NCBI GenBank assembly: GCA_949840465.1
Contig: CATKXE010000033.1
Span: forward strand, 1-34,414
Length of the DNA stretch: 34,414 nucleotides
Origin: an uncultured Lachnospiraceae bacterium
GTDB lineage: Bacteria; Bacillota; Clostridia; Lachnospirales; Lachnospiraceae
Direction: 5' to 3'
The notes below the pieces were generated by a model. It had not been told where the DNA came from. It made no database searches and saw only the letters and a list, made by a program, of their open reading frames with translations. A program made the translations under genes and the position numbers. Of this stretch, positions 15,637 through 24,066 are shown one piece after another; the stretch's first letter is position 1, and each line of letters opens with the position of its first letter.

Positions 15637-17585
15637 AACGACCCCTCCCTCAACTGAAAGCTTCCTGACACTTCCTGAAGCTTCCTGGCCTGCCCGTTCA
15701 GTTTCTCGCTGGCAGTCGTGCTCTCGAAGCTGGCGTTCAGGTTCTGCTGGGCAAAATCCCGAATCTGGGTGATCTGCCCTGTAATCTTCTCCAATGACTG
15801 TTTCTGGATGTTTACGCTTTTTTCCAGCTTTTTTGTGATCTGTGAGATCCTGCCGGATACTTCTCCGATATCGCCGAAGGATTCCGCAACTTTCTGCGCA
15901 TAGTCAGTACCCTGTTCAATCGCCTGGACAATATCTGAAATCATTTCCGAGGTGCGCTTTGAGGATTCCGCGCTCTGGGCCGCCAGATTCCTGACCTCAT
16001 CAGCCACAACCGCAAACCCGCTCCCGGCTTCGCCGGCCCTGGCCGCTTCTATGGACGCGTTCAGGGACAGGATATTGGTCTGAAAAGAAATATCCTCCAG
16101 AAATTTGTTGATCTTCGTAATCTCTATGGAATTCCGGTTGATATCTTCCATGGCCTGTAAAAGGTTCTTCATATTTTCATCGCCTGCATCCATGTTTCTC
16201 TGTACGGTATCTACCATTTCCCCGACAAGCCTTGTGTTCTCATCCACTTCATGTACATTCTGCCCGATCGCCGTTGTCTCGTCCGAGAGTACGTTGAGGG
16301 AGCTGGACTGTTCTGTGGAATCATTGTATACAAGCCTTGCGCTTTCCGAAACGGTATTTGCTGTTAAAAAGACATCTTCCGACAGACGTTTGATCCCAAT
16401 GAGCATCTTGTTGAGCGCGTCAATGATATTATTGAGGGACTCCTTTATCACGACAAAGTCGCCGTCAAAGGATCCCCTGACTTCCACCTTGAAATCCCCT
16501 TCTGCCATGCTCTCCAGAATGTGGGAGAGCTCAGAGATATATCCGTTAATGCTGTCCACCGTGTTGCTCAGGGCATGGGACAATAACTCTGTCTCATCAT
16601 TTGTCCTGATGACCTCGGCAGGCGTCTTCAGATCCCCCTGTGCCAGCAGTCCGATACGGTTTGTAACCCCTTTTAAGGAACTCTGGATTCTGGAAGAAAA
16701 CCGCAGCGTAAAGAAAACAGCAAATAGCAGAAGTACGCCTGTAAGTACAATACTGAATAAAATGGTTGCATTGGCCGGTCCCATAAAATCATCAAGGGGC
16801 ACCACCACGGTCAGATGCCATCTCGTCCCGTTGACCGGGGTATATCCTACATAGACAAGACGTCCGGAGAGCTTTAGTTCAGAAATTTTGGTTTCTCCCG
16901 AAGTCACCATATCGGCAAGGCCGTCAATCGGAACAGCCTCCTGAATATTGACGTTTTCCTTTACAAGCTGTGTGTCCCGGCTCCCTATAACCTTTCCTTC
17001 ATAATTCACAAGATAAGCCTGTGAGTTGGCGCTTAGATTGATATTGCTCATTACATCGTTGAGGACGTCATATTTGTAACTGCCTACAAGATAATACAAA
17101 AACTCCCCGTCCGCCGTGACAGGAAAACCCACTGCCAGCTCCAGATCTTCCCCGTAGGAATCCACGTCGTCGATCACAAGATTCTGCGTCTCCCTGAGGA
17201 GCGGGAACATCTCCCGTTCTGCAATGGAATCGGGACAGCCTTCCTCTCCCAGATAAAGCGATCCGTCCGCATCATAAAGGCCCAGCCATAGAAATTCGAT
17301 TTCCGACTGGACTTTATCCAGAACCTCCTTTTTCTCATCCCGTGTACTGTCACTGCGCATGATAAATTCCTTTTCACCAATCATGAAAATACGATCCGCG
17401 AGCAAATGGATATTCCCTTCAACACTCTGTGAGGCCGCTTTTATCGTGGACGGAAGTACATTGTTCAAAATCCTTACGGTGAGTTCCTTCATTGCCATAC
17501 CCATGACAAAAACGAGGACCCCCGCCAGAATCACCATGATCGTTAACGTATTGGACACAATTTTTTTGTTGATACTGCTCTTCAT
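15633..17585 (-). CDS. Methyl-accepting chemotaxis protein with extracytoplasmic sensor
   Basis: The 650-residue receptor starts at ATG 17585, 8 nt after GGAGG; an ATG at 17615 is poorer. TM1 lies at about residues 12-33. A Cache-like sensor (FLWLGLYDADGSLY, AVGFPVTADGEFLYYLVG, AYLVNYEGKVIGS) follows to about 270, then TM2 (ILFSIVLTGVLLLFAVFF) and HAMP-like linkers. The long coiled-coil signalling domain has the tip NILSLNASIEAARAGEAG. It would signal to CheA/CheW, which are not in this window. A promoter lies at 17690-17718, and the FMN_bind lipoprotein gene is coupled downstream. Confidence 0.93.
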   Translation of the reverse strand: MKSSINKKIVSNTLTIMVILAGVLVFVMGMAMKELTVRILNNVLPSTIKAASQSVEGNIHLLADRIFMIGEKEFIMRSDSTRDEKKEVLDKVQSEIEFLWLGLYDADGSLYLGEEGCPDSIAEREMFPLLRETQNLVIDDVDSYGEDLELAVGFPVTADGEFLYYLVGSYKYDVLNDVMSNINLSANSQAYLVNYEGKVIGSRDTQLVKENVNIQEAVPIDGLADMVTSGETKISELKLSGRLVYVGYTPVNGTRWHLTVVVPLDDFMGPANATILFSIVLTGVLLLFAVFFTLRFSSRIQSSLKGVTNRIGLLAQGDLKTPAEVIRTNDETELLSHALSNTVDSINGYISELSHILESMAEGDFKVEVRGSFDGDFVVIKESLNNIIDALNKMLIGIKRLSEDVFLTANTVSESARLVYNDSTEQSSSLNVLSDETTAIGQNVHEVDENTRLVGEMVDTVQRNMDAGDENMKNLLQAMEDINRNSIEITKINKFLEDISFQTNILSLNASIEAARAGEAGSGFAVVADEVRNLAAQSAESSKRTSEMISDIVQAIEQGTDYAQKVAESFGDIGEVSGRISQITKKLEKSVNIQKQSLEKITGQITQIRDFAQQNLNASFESTTASEKLNGQARKLQEVSGSFQLREGSL

Positions 17586-17689
17586 AATCCAAACCTCCGA
17601 ACTTTTGTAATACATTCTCGGAATCTCTGCCGCAAAGGCGGGGACAAGGGAGAATCCGGAAGTGTATTGAAACGTAAAACAGCAGAATT

Positions 17690-17718
17690 ATCATACTATA
17701 AGACAACAGGGAATTCAA
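17690..17718 (-). promoter_or_regulatory. Promoter for the chemoreceptor operon
   Basis: On the minus strand, TTGAAT (17718-17713) and TATGAT (17695-17690) are 17 nt apart. The leader of about 100 nt contains CCGC-CTTT-GCGG and a possible ATTCTC/GAGAAT pairing. The remainder of the divergent gap up to 17848 shows no gene. Confidence 0.62.
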
Positions 17719-17848
17719 CTACTTTTTATGGAAGAAACAGGGAAAAAAGGCGCATTAAATCCACAGGCACAAGAAGCCCTGAATCGTTAAAAACGGTTGT
17801 GTACCATGAAGAAACGCAAAGCTTTGTAGGCGACCCGCAAAAAAACAG

Positions 17849-17877
17849 TTGTATATTGAAGTGGAAGATAATATAAT
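17849..17877 (+). promoter_or_regulatory. Promoter for glmM
   Basis: TTGTAT (17849-17854) and TATAAT (17872-17877) are 17 nt apart, with the start codon about 35 nt after the expected start site. Confidence 0.75.
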
Positions 17878-17919
17878 AGGTATGGCAAATTGCAAATAAT
17901 TGAGTGAGAAGGTAGAAAA

Positions 17920-19269
17920 ATGGGTAAATATTTTGGAACAGACGGGTTCCGCGGGGAAGCCAATGTTGTGCTGACCGTGGAGCATGCATTTAAAGTGGGC
18001 CGCTATTTGGGCTGGTATTTCGGGCAGGAGCACAAAGCCAGGATTGTAATCGGGAAGGATACAAGAAGAAGCAGCTATATGTTCGAGTATGCTCTGGCGG
18101 CAGGCCTGACGGCGTCCGGGGCGGATGCCTACCTGCTTCATGTCACGACGACGCCAAGCGTATCCTATGTGGTTCGCACGGAGGACTTTGACTGCGGTAT
18201 CATGATCTCTGCAAGCCACAACCCCTATTATGACAATGGAATCAAGATTATCAATAAAAAAGGCCATAAGATGGAGGCAGAGGTTGAGGAGAAGATTGAG
18301 GATTATATTGACGGCAAAACGGAGGAACTGCCTCTGGCAACAAGAGAGAAGACGGGATGCACCATTGATTATGCGGCGGGAAGGAACCGTTACATCGGCC
18401 ATCTGATTTCTCTTGCCACACGGTCTTTCAAGGACATGCGGGTTGGCCTGGACTGTGCCAACGGAAGTGCTTTTTCCATTGCAAAGAGCGTATTTGATGC
18501 GTTGGGAGCGGATACTTATGTGGTCAGCAACGAGCCGGACGGGCTGAATATCAACCGCGGATGCGGTTCTACACATATTGAGGTGCTGCAGGATTTTGTG
18601 AAAAAGAAACGGCTGGATATTGGATTTGCCTATGACGGGGATGCAGACCGCTGTATCGCAGTGGATGAGAACGGCGATGTGGTAAACGGCGACCTGGTAC
18701 TGTATCTGTGCGGCAAATATCTGATGGAGCAAGGGAAGCTGGCAGGCAATACCATCGTCACGACCGTCATGTCCAACCTTGGGCTTTATAAGGCCTGTGA
18801 CAGGATCGGCATGAAATATGAGCAGACCGCGGTGGGCGACAAGTACGTGTATGAAAACATGCTGAATAACGGCTTCATCCTTGGAGGCGAGCAGTCGGGG
18901 CACATCATTTTCAGCAAACATGCGAGGACCGGCGACGGAATCCTGACTTCTCTGATGATCATGGAAGTAGTCATGGAAAAGAAGCAGACCTTGTCTAAGC
19001 TCTGTGAAGATGTGAAGATCTATCCGCAGCTTTTGAAGAATGTCCGCGTGACGGATAAGAAGACGGCAAGGGAGAATCCGGCCGTGCTAAAAGCAGTAGA
19101 AGATGTTGCGTCAGCGCTCGGCAGTGACGGAAGGATCCTGGTTCGTGAAAGCGGTACGGAGCCTGTTATCCGTGTGATGGTGGAGGCTGCTACGGATGAA
19201 CTCTGCGATCAGTATGTGAAGCAGGTTGTAGATGTGATCCGGCAAGAAGGATTGGAAGTATCCAGGTAG
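17920..19269 (+). CDS. glmM: Phosphoglucosamine mutase
   Basis: The 449-residue enzyme interconverts glucosamine 6- and 1-phosphate on the route to UDP-GlcNAc and peptidoglycan. It begins MGKYFGTDGFRG. The phosphoserine is Ser99 in ISASHNPYYDNG. The metal loop is YDGDADRC, the substrate loop GGEQSGH, and the C-terminal phosphate-binding loop RESGTEPVIRVM. The length matches GlmM (about 445-450) and distinguishes it from larger phosphohexomutases. GTGAGAAGG is the ribosome site. It is a single gene ended by a T6 terminator. With nagB and murB in the same window it marks amino-sugar and wall synthesis. Confidence 0.95.
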   Translation: MGKYFGTDGFRGEANVVLTVEHAFKVGRYLGWYFGQEHKARIVIGKDTRRSSYMFEYALAAGLTASGADAYLLHVTTTPSVSYVVRTEDFDCGIMISASHNPYYDNGIKIINKKGHKMEAEVEEKIEDYIDGKTEELPLATREKTGCTIDYAAGRNRYIGHLISLATRSFKDMRVGLDCANGSAFSIAKSVFDALGADTYVVSNEPDGLNINRGCGSTHIEVLQDFVKKKRLDIGFAYDGDADRCIAVDENGDVVNGDLVLYLCGKYLMEQGKLAGNTIVTTVMSNLGLYKACDRIGMKYEQTAVGDKYVYENMLNNGFILGGEQSGHIIFSKHARTGDGILTSLMIMEVVMEKKQTLSKLCEDVKIYPQLLKNVRVTDKKTARENPAVLKAVEDVASALGSDGRILVRESGTEPVIRVMVEAATDELCDQYVKQVVDVIRQEGLEVSR

Positions 19270-19301
19270 AAAAGTAAAAAAGTGAGCGCGACATAAAAAT
19301 T

Positions 19302-19347
19302 GCAGCAGAAGTGAGCCGCTATCAGAGGGCGCTTCCGCTGCTTTTTT
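19302..19347 (+). terminator. Intrinsic terminator of glmM
   Basis: GCAGC (19302-19306) pairs with GCTGC (19337-19341), and GAAG pairs with CTTC inside, followed by a T6 run (19342-19347). Confidence 0.8.
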
Positions 19348-19386
19348 CATTCGATTTCTGTTGGATGCAGGCGGCAGATGCGGTAT

Positions 19387-20151
19387 TCAGCCTATGAGCA
19401 TGGTTGGATATCCCGCGTACTTTAGCCGCTTTTCCATGGCGGCGGCGTCTTCCAGATTATCAAAATGTCCTGTCATTACCCGGAAAAATCCATCTCCTTC
19501 TATAATAGACGCAGGATAATCCTGCTCCAGCAATTCACTTTGCAGGCGGTTTGCATAGGCCGGATTGCGGAAGGAGCCAACCTGAATATAATAGACGGAT
19601 TGATTGGATAACGTAGCGCTGTTGTTGAGGGTGTCCAGGATCCCAGCCGCAATTCCCTGCGCGATATCTTCAAAATTTTCATCAAACAGGGCGTTGTCAG
19701 TGTTGGAATTGATAAAACCGGCTTCCACCAAAACGGCGGGCATATTTGTCAGCCGCAGAATGATCAGATTCGGGCGGGCCTGTACGCCAAGGTTGACAAA
19801 TCCCACGGCTTCCAGCTGTTCGTTGATATTTTCCGCCATTTCCAGTTTCACACCTGAAAGGTCATAGACCAAAGACTCAACACCGGACACAACGTTATCG
19901 GTCGGAAATGAGTTGCGGTGGATGGAAACAAAGTAGTCTACCCCGGCGTTGTTGGCTTCAGCCGCTTTTTCATAGGGAGTCTGGTAGATATCGGTGGTAC
20001 GCGTGTATTCCACGTCTAATCCGTTGTGTTGGAGAATATCTCCAACGGCCAGGGTAAGACGAAGCGCGTCATCCTTTTCCTGACGTCCGTTATAGACTGC
20101 GCCGGAATCCCTTCCGCCGTGTCCGGCGTCCAGCATGATTGAATAGGGCAT
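19387..20151 (-). CDS. N-acetylmuramoyl-L-alanine amidase (Amidase_3) with C-terminal SPOR domain, CwlC-like
   Basis: The 254-residue protein cuts the MurNAc-L-Ala bond of peptidoglycan. The zinc ligands are His11 (DAGHGG), Glu25 (QEKDD) and His78 (SIHRNS), with catalytic Glu143 (LVEAGF). Residues about 190-254 form a SPOR-type repeat (YYIQVGSFRNPAYANRL) that binds denuded glycan. There is no signal peptide, and length and order resemble B. subtilis CwlC, a mother-cell lysis enzyme. The start used is ATG 20151 behind AAAGGAAA; ATG 20169 lies upstream in frame without a clear site. A sigma-K-like promoter is found at 20183-20209. Confidence 0.88.
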   Translation of the reverse strand: MPYSIMLDAGHGGRDSGAVYNGRQEKDDALRLTLAVGDILQHNGLDVEYTRTTDIYQTPYEKAAEANNAGVDYFVSIHRNSFPTDNVVSGVESLVYDLSGVKLEMAENINEQLEAVGFVNLGVQARPNLIILRLTNMPAVLVEAGFINSNTDNALFDENFEDIAQGIAAGILDTLNNSATLSNQSVYYIQVGSFRNPAYANRLQSELLEQDYPASIIEGDGFFRVMTGHFDNLEDAAAMEKRLKYAGYPTMLIG

Positions 20152-20182
20152 AACAGTATTTCCTTTCATAACAGTTCTATGT

Positions 20183-20209
20183 TAAAATATGATGGAAATA
20201 CGGAAATGT
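20183..20209 (-). promoter_or_regulatory. Possible sigma-K promoter for the amidase gene
   Basis: On the minus strand, AC (20209-20208), then 16 nt, then CATATTTTA (20191-20183) fits the sigma-K pattern AC-N16/17-CATAnnnTA. No good sigma-A promoter is seen here. The motif is short, so chance is a real alternative. Confidence 0.35.
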
Positions 20210-20292
20210 GCATATTCTCATCGTTCTCATATATCTGGAGGCTGATGTGTGGTGGATAAGTATTGCGGGAAGGGGCATAAGTACACGGCAGG

Positions 20293-20330
20293 AAAAAAAA
20301 TAAGCCCACAAGCGGCCAAATCGCTTGTGG
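20293..20330 (-). terminator. Terminator downstream of tRNA-Ser
   Basis: On the minus strand, CCACAAGCG (20330-20322) pairs with CGCTTGTGG (20314-20306), followed by GCTTA and a run of eight Ts. It ends the tRNA transcript before the amidase gene. Confidence 0.85.
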
Positions 20331-20341
20331 ACGTAGATTTC

Positions 20342-20432
20342 TGGCGGAGAGTGTGGGATTCGAACCCACGTGCCCTGTAAAGGACAACTGCATTTCGAGT
20401 GCAGCTCGTTATGACCACTTCGATAACTCTCC
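20342..20432 (-). tRNA. tRNA-Ser (anticodon CGA)
   Basis: The acceptor stem is GGAGAGT/ACTCTCC, with discriminator G and encoded CCA. The anticodon stem CTGCA/TGCAG holds loop CTCGAAA, anticodon CGA, reading UCG. A long variable arm (class II) and the T-loop GGTTCGAATCC are present. The coordinates include CCA. I found no convincing promoter just upstream, so it may be read from the CNNM gene. Confidence 0.95.
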
Positions 20433-20519
20433 ATTCATCTGTTCTGGGAACTGCAGAAGAATAACGGACGCAGCTCCTTACTGCTGATCAATCTTAAATC
20501 AATCTTAATCTATCTGTCG

Positions 20520-20553
20520 CGGGGCTGTGTATCCTTTTCAGGCAGCAGCCCCG
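20520..20553 (-). terminator. Hairpin after the CNNM/CorC gene
   Basis: CGGGGCTG pairs with CAGCCCCG on the minus strand, with an inner CCT/AGG stem. No T-run follows, so it may be a weak terminator or processing signal upstream of tRNA-Ser. Confidence 0.4.
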
Positions 20554-20597
20554 TATCTGTTTATAAATGGGACGCAGGGAAATCTATGTCTTGTATC

Positions 20598-21962
20598 TTA
20601 TTCATGCCGCTTCTTCTCAGAGCGTTCTTTGTCCTTCTCCCTGTCATGGCGCTCTTTCGAATCCTCATCGGAATCCTCCTCTTCGCTGTCCGCAGAATCC
20701 TCATCCTGCACTTCCGGCAGATATACATGTACAAGCTGTACCCGGTTCTTATCCAGCTGTTCTACCACCATGCGAATTCCGTCTTCCGTGGTAAATTCGT
20801 CGCCCACCTCGGGCAGACGATCCAAACGCTGGATGATAAAACCGCCCACGGAATCATATTCCTCTGATTCCAGTTCCAGTCCGAGCCGGTCGTTTAAGTC
20901 GTCCAGGCTCAATGCGCCTTCCACCATATATTCCCGGTCGTCAATCTTTTGGAGGAAGCTTTCTTCGTTCTCATCATATTCGTCATGGATCTCGCCGACA
21001 ATCTCCTCCAGAATGTCTTCAAGTGTAATCAGGCCGGCTGTCTCGCCGTATTCATCCAGTACAATGGCGATATTGAAAGAAGCATCCCGCATCTCTACGA
21101 GAAGTTCGGAGATACTTTTATATTCATAAGTAAAATACGCTTCCCTGAGAATATCACGTACATGGAAATGCTCTTTGTTTTCAAACAAAAGCAAATCCTT
21201 CATATTGATTGTTCCGATGACATTGTCTGTTGTGTCTTCATAGACAGGAAGCCGGGTGTACTTGTCCTCCTTAAAAATCTCCAACAGCTCATGGTAAGTG
21301 CTGTTGACATCCGCAAATGATACATGCACTCTGGGCACCATGACGTCCTTCGCGCGCGCATCCCCCAGATCGAATACATTATAAATCATTTCCTTTTCGC
21401 CGGATTCAATTACGCCGTCCTCATGACTGACGTCTACGATGGTACGGAGCTCATCCTCGGTCATCGCATCATTCTTCGCATCCGGGTCGATCCGAAGTAC
21501 AAACATCACGCCGCGGGATAATAAATTGACAATAAAAATAACCGGGGTCATAATGGTCATAAATAATTTGATGACAGGGATATATGTCAGAGCCAGTTTG
21601 CTGGAATTAATCGTCGCCGCATTCTTCGGGGTGATCTCTCCGAATATGAGGATCGCGACAGTCAGGATTCCGGTTGCAATGCCTACCATGGCTCCGCCTA
21701 AGCGATAAGCCAGCGTGGTAGTCAGCGAGGAAGCATAAAGGTTGACAATATTATTTCCGATCAAAATGGCGCTCAGCATCTTGGAAGAATGATTCTCCGT
21801 GATATCCAATACGGTTGCCGCCCGCTTGTTGCCGTCATCTGTAAGGGAACGCAGCTTGATCTTGCTGACTGTAGTAAGCGCTGTCTCTGCAGAAGAGAAA
21901 AAAGCTGATAACAATAACAGGATAAACAATATGACAAATTGTATGGCGTCACTCGGGTCCAA
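20598..21962 (-). CDS. CNNM/CorC-family membrane protein (DUF21, CBS pair, CorC_HlyC domain)
   Basis: The 454-residue protein has about four membrane segments in the DUF21 part, including FFSSAETALTTVSK and IFGEITPKNAA. A CBS pair follows (KDVMVPRVHV, IGTINMKDLL, VLDEYGETAGLITLEDILEEIVGEIHDEYD), then a CorC_HlyC domain (YDSVGGFIIQRLDRLPEVGDEF) and a very acidic/basic tail. The family handles Mg2+ or Co2+ efflux/homeostasis; the old name is hemolysin-like. The start is TTG 21962, 12 nt after AAGGAG; an in-frame stop lies just upstream and no ATG is available. Its promoter is back-to-back with that of murB. Confidence 0.88.
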   Translation of the reverse strand: MDPSDAIQFVILFILLLLSAFFSSAETALTTVSKIKLRSLTDDGNKRAATVLDITENHSSKMLSAILIGNNIVNLYASSLTTTLAYRLGGAMVGIATGILTVAILIFGEITPKNAATINSSKLALTYIPVIKLFMTIMTPVIFIVNLLSRGVMFVLRIDPDAKNDAMTEDELRTIVDVSHEDGVIESGEKEMIYNVFDLGDARAKDVMVPRVHVSFADVNSTYHELLEIFKEDKYTRLPVYEDTTDNVIGTINMKDLLLFENKEHFHVRDILREAYFTYEYKSISELLVEMRDASFNIAIVLDEYGETAGLITLEDILEEIVGEIHDEYDENEESFLQKIDDREYMVEGALSLDDLNDRLGLELESEEYDSVGGFIIQRLDRLPEVGDEFTTEDGIRMVVEQLDKNRVQLVHVYLPEVQDEDSADSEEEDSDEDSKERHDREKDKERSEKKRHE

Positions 21963-22013
21963 TGATCAGTTCAACTCCTTTTGTTCTTTAAAATTTGACG
22001 AGTACACGAATTT

Positions 22014-22042
22014 ACTATACATCATCCCGGCGAAATTTGCAA
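22014..22042 (-). promoter_or_regulatory. Promoter for the CNNM gene
   Basis: On the minus strand, TTGCAA (22042-22037) and TATAGT (22019-22014) are 17 nt apart. Its -35 lies one base from the -35 of the murB promoter. Confidence 0.7.
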
Positions 22043-22043
22043 G

Positions 22044-22072
22044 TTGAATTTCATAGCATTTTATTGTAATAT
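22044..22072 (+). promoter_or_regulatory. Promoter for murB
   Basis: TTGAAT (22044-22049) and TAATAT (22067-22072) are 17 nt apart. A perfect TATAAT at 22070-22075 has a 20-nt spacer, so the exact -10 is uncertain. Confidence 0.5.
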
Positions 22073-22128
22073 AATAATAAGTAAAAATCCGGCGCATGGA
22101 AGCGCCGGGAAATGAATGGAGACGGCGT

Positions 22129-23034
22129 ATGGATTTGTATAAGGAGCTATGCCAGATATTGGGGGAAGAGAACGTATTGACAAAAGAGCCGATGAGCAGG
22201 CATACGACTTTTCAGGTGGGAGGACCGGCGGATTATTTTGTCACTCCCCAGAAGGAAGGGCAGATACGGGATACGGCGGCAATTTTAAGAGAGACGGATA
22301 CGCCCTGTTATATCATGGGAAATGGGAGCAACCTGCTGGTAGGCGACCGGGGATACCGGGGAGTTGTCGTTCAGCTTTATAAAAAAATGGATGGGATCCA
22401 GATCCAGGATACCATTGTCCATGCACAGGCCGGGGCGCTTCTGTCCAGAATTGCCGTGAAAGCTTTCGAAGCTTCCCTGTCCGGTTTTGAATTCGCTTCC
22501 GGGATTCCCGGGACGCTTGGCGGCGCAATGATGATGAACGCCGGAGCTTACGGCGGGGAGATGAAGCAGGTGGCGGTGCGCGCCAGGGTGCTCAAGGCAA
22601 CGGGGGATATCAGGGAAATCCCGGCGGAAGAGATGGGGCTGGGATATCGTACCAGTATATTTTCAGGGAACGGCGATATTATACTTGGTGCGGATTTACA
22701 GTTAAAGCCCGGTGATGGAAGAGAGATACGGGCGTCCATGGAAGAACTCAGGAAAAAGCGGGTGGAAAAACAGCCTTTGGAATATCCCAGCGCAGGAAGC
22801 ACATTCAAGCGGCCCCAGGGGTATTTTGCCGGAAAATTGATTCAGGATGCAGGCTTGAGGGGCTTTCGAGTGGGCGGAGCACAGGTGTCAGAAAAGCACT
22901 GCGGCTTTGTAATCAACCGGGATCATGCCACGGCGGCCGATATACGCTCCCTGATGGAACAGGTGTCGGACAGAGTATATGCGCAGTTTGGCGTGCGTCT
23001 GGAGCCGGAAGTGAAGCAGATCGGGGAGTTTTGA
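22129..23034 (+). CDS. murB: UDP-N-acetylenolpyruvoylglucosamine reductase
   Basis: The 301-residue FAD enzyme reduces UDP-GlcNAc-enolpyruvate with NADPH to UDP-MurNAc, the second committed step of peptidoglycan synthesis. Visible motifs are TTFQVGGPADY, the FAD site IMGNGSNLLV, GIPGTLGGAMMMNAGAYGGE, GLGYRTSIF with the catalytic-site Arg, SAGSTFKRP with the proton-donor Ser, and LEPEVKQIG with the C-terminal Glu. The start ATG 22129 follows TGGAGA; an in-frame ATG at 22096 is less likely. It heads the murB-rapZ-whiA-HPr cluster common in Lachnospiraceae. Confidence 0.95.
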   Translation: MDLYKELCQILGEENVLTKEPMSRHTTFQVGGPADYFVTPQKEGQIRDTAAILRETDTPCYIMGNGSNLLVGDRGYRGVVVQLYKKMDGIQIQDTIVHAQAGALLSRIAVKAFEASLSGFEFASGIPGTLGGAMMMNAGAYGGEMKQVAVRARVLKATGDIREIPAEEMGLGYRTSIFSGNGDIILGADLQLKPGDGREIRASMEELRKKRVEKQPLEYPSAGSTFKRPQGYFAGKLIQDAGLRGFRVGGAQVSEKHCGFVINRDHATAADIRSLMEQVSDRVYAQFGVRLEPEVKQIGEF

Positions 23035-23171
23035 CAGGGCATAGGCAGCGCTGCCGCCCGGAGTCTGTTTTGTAAGGGCGCGTGAGCTTTTAGATGGTTC
23101 CTCGCCTGACAGGGGAAGGATTGGGGCGTGTGTGGAAACAGCGTATTTAAAGAGAACGGATGGTGGGGGAT

Positions 23172-24050
23172 ATGAGGTTTGTGATTGTGACGGGCATGTC
23201 TGGAGCCGGGAAATCTACGGCGCTGAAAATGCTGGAGGATATCGGTTATTTCTGCGTGGATAACCTGCCAATCCTGCTTATGCCTAAATTTGCGGAGATG
23301 ATGATGACGCCGGATGCCGAGATCAATCAGGTCGCGCTGGGCATTGATGTGCGCAGCGGGCAGCTCCTGAACGGGATCGAAGAACAGCTTTCCCGGATGG
23401 ACGCGCAGGGAATCCGCTATGAGATCCTGTTTTTGGACGCCCGTGATAACGTACTCGTCAAAAGATACAAGGAGACAAGAAGGCAGCATCCATTGGGCGG
23501 AATCGGCAGGGTGGATATCGGGATTGCAAAAGAACGTGAGAGGATTGCGTTCTTAAAAATGAAAGCCACGTATATACTGGATACCAGCAAGATGCTCACC
23601 AGAGAATTGAAGAGGGAATTGGAAAAGATTTTCGTGGAGGGGAAGGAATTCAGGAACCTGTATGTTTCCGTCATGTCCTTTGGATTTAAATACGGTATCC
23701 CGCAGGATGCGGATCTGGTGTTTGACGTACGTTTCCTCCCCAATCCATATTATATTGAAGGACTGAAAGAAAAGACCGGCAATGAGCGGGAGGTTCAGGA
23801 GTATGTCCTGAATAATGACCGTGCCCGGACTTTTGTGGAGAAGCTCAAGGATATGATGGATTTTTTGCTTCCCAGTTATATTCTGGAGGGCAAGAACCAG
23901 CTTGTCATCGGGATCGGGTGTACAGGAGGGAAACATCGCTCCGTCGCTCTGGCGAACGTCCTGTACCATTATATAGAAAAAAAGGAAAATTACGGCGTCC
24001 GCATTGAACACAGGGATATTGAGAAGGATGCCATTGTAAAAGCACACTGA
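23172..24050 (+). CDS. rapZ: RapZ/YvcJ-family nucleotide-binding protein (RNase adapter family)
   Basis: The 292-residue protein has an N-terminal P-loop GMSGAGKS (residues 8-15), a Walker B-like ILFLDARD and the C-terminal GIGCTGGKHRSV segment that binds GlcN6P-type ligands in E. coli RapZ. In Firmicutes, YvcJ binds nucleotides and affects competence and wall metabolism. The start is ambiguous between ATG 23160 and ATG 23172; the latter gives the family-standard MRFVIVTGMSG. It lies in the murB-rapZ-whiA unit, without the yvcK gene that many Firmicutes place between rapZ and whiA. Confidence 0.9.
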   Translation: MRFVIVTGMSGAGKSTALKMLEDIGYFCVDNLPILLMPKFAEMMMTPDAEINQVALGIDVRSGQLLNGIEEQLSRMDAQGIRYEILFLDARDNVLVKRYKETRRQHPLGGIGRVDIGIAKERERIAFLKMKATYILDTSKMLTRELKRELEKIFVEGKEFRNLYVSVMSFGFKYGIPQDADLVFDVRFLPNPYYIEGLKEKTGNEREVQEYVLNNDRARTFVEKLKDMMDFLLPSYILEGKNQLVIGIGCTGGKHRSVALANVLYHYIEKKENYGVRIEHRDIEKDAIVKAH

Positions 24051-24066
24051 AAGGCAGGGGGAGAGC

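Noticed and set aside
17586..17689. Regulatory fold in the chemoreceptor leader
   Set aside because: Only short stems (CCGC/GCGG, ATTCTC/GAGAAT) are found, matching no riboswitch class I know; kept as a note under the promoter.
17760..17845. Possible c-di-GMP-I riboswitch (ACGCAAAGC-like segment) near the chemoreceptor
   Set aside because: The paired elements and GNRA hairpin of that riboswitch could not be assembled, and the segment lies upstream of the glmM promoter on the wrong strand for the receptor.
17755..18921. 388-residue open frame on the minus strand
   Set aside because: It lies antisense to glmM, has no recognisable domain or ribosome site, and mirrors the codon bias of the real gene.
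23044..23055. GGCAGCGCTGCC palindrome between murB and rapZ
   Set aside because: A perfect 12-base palindrome without loop or T-run, too short and isolated to assign a role.
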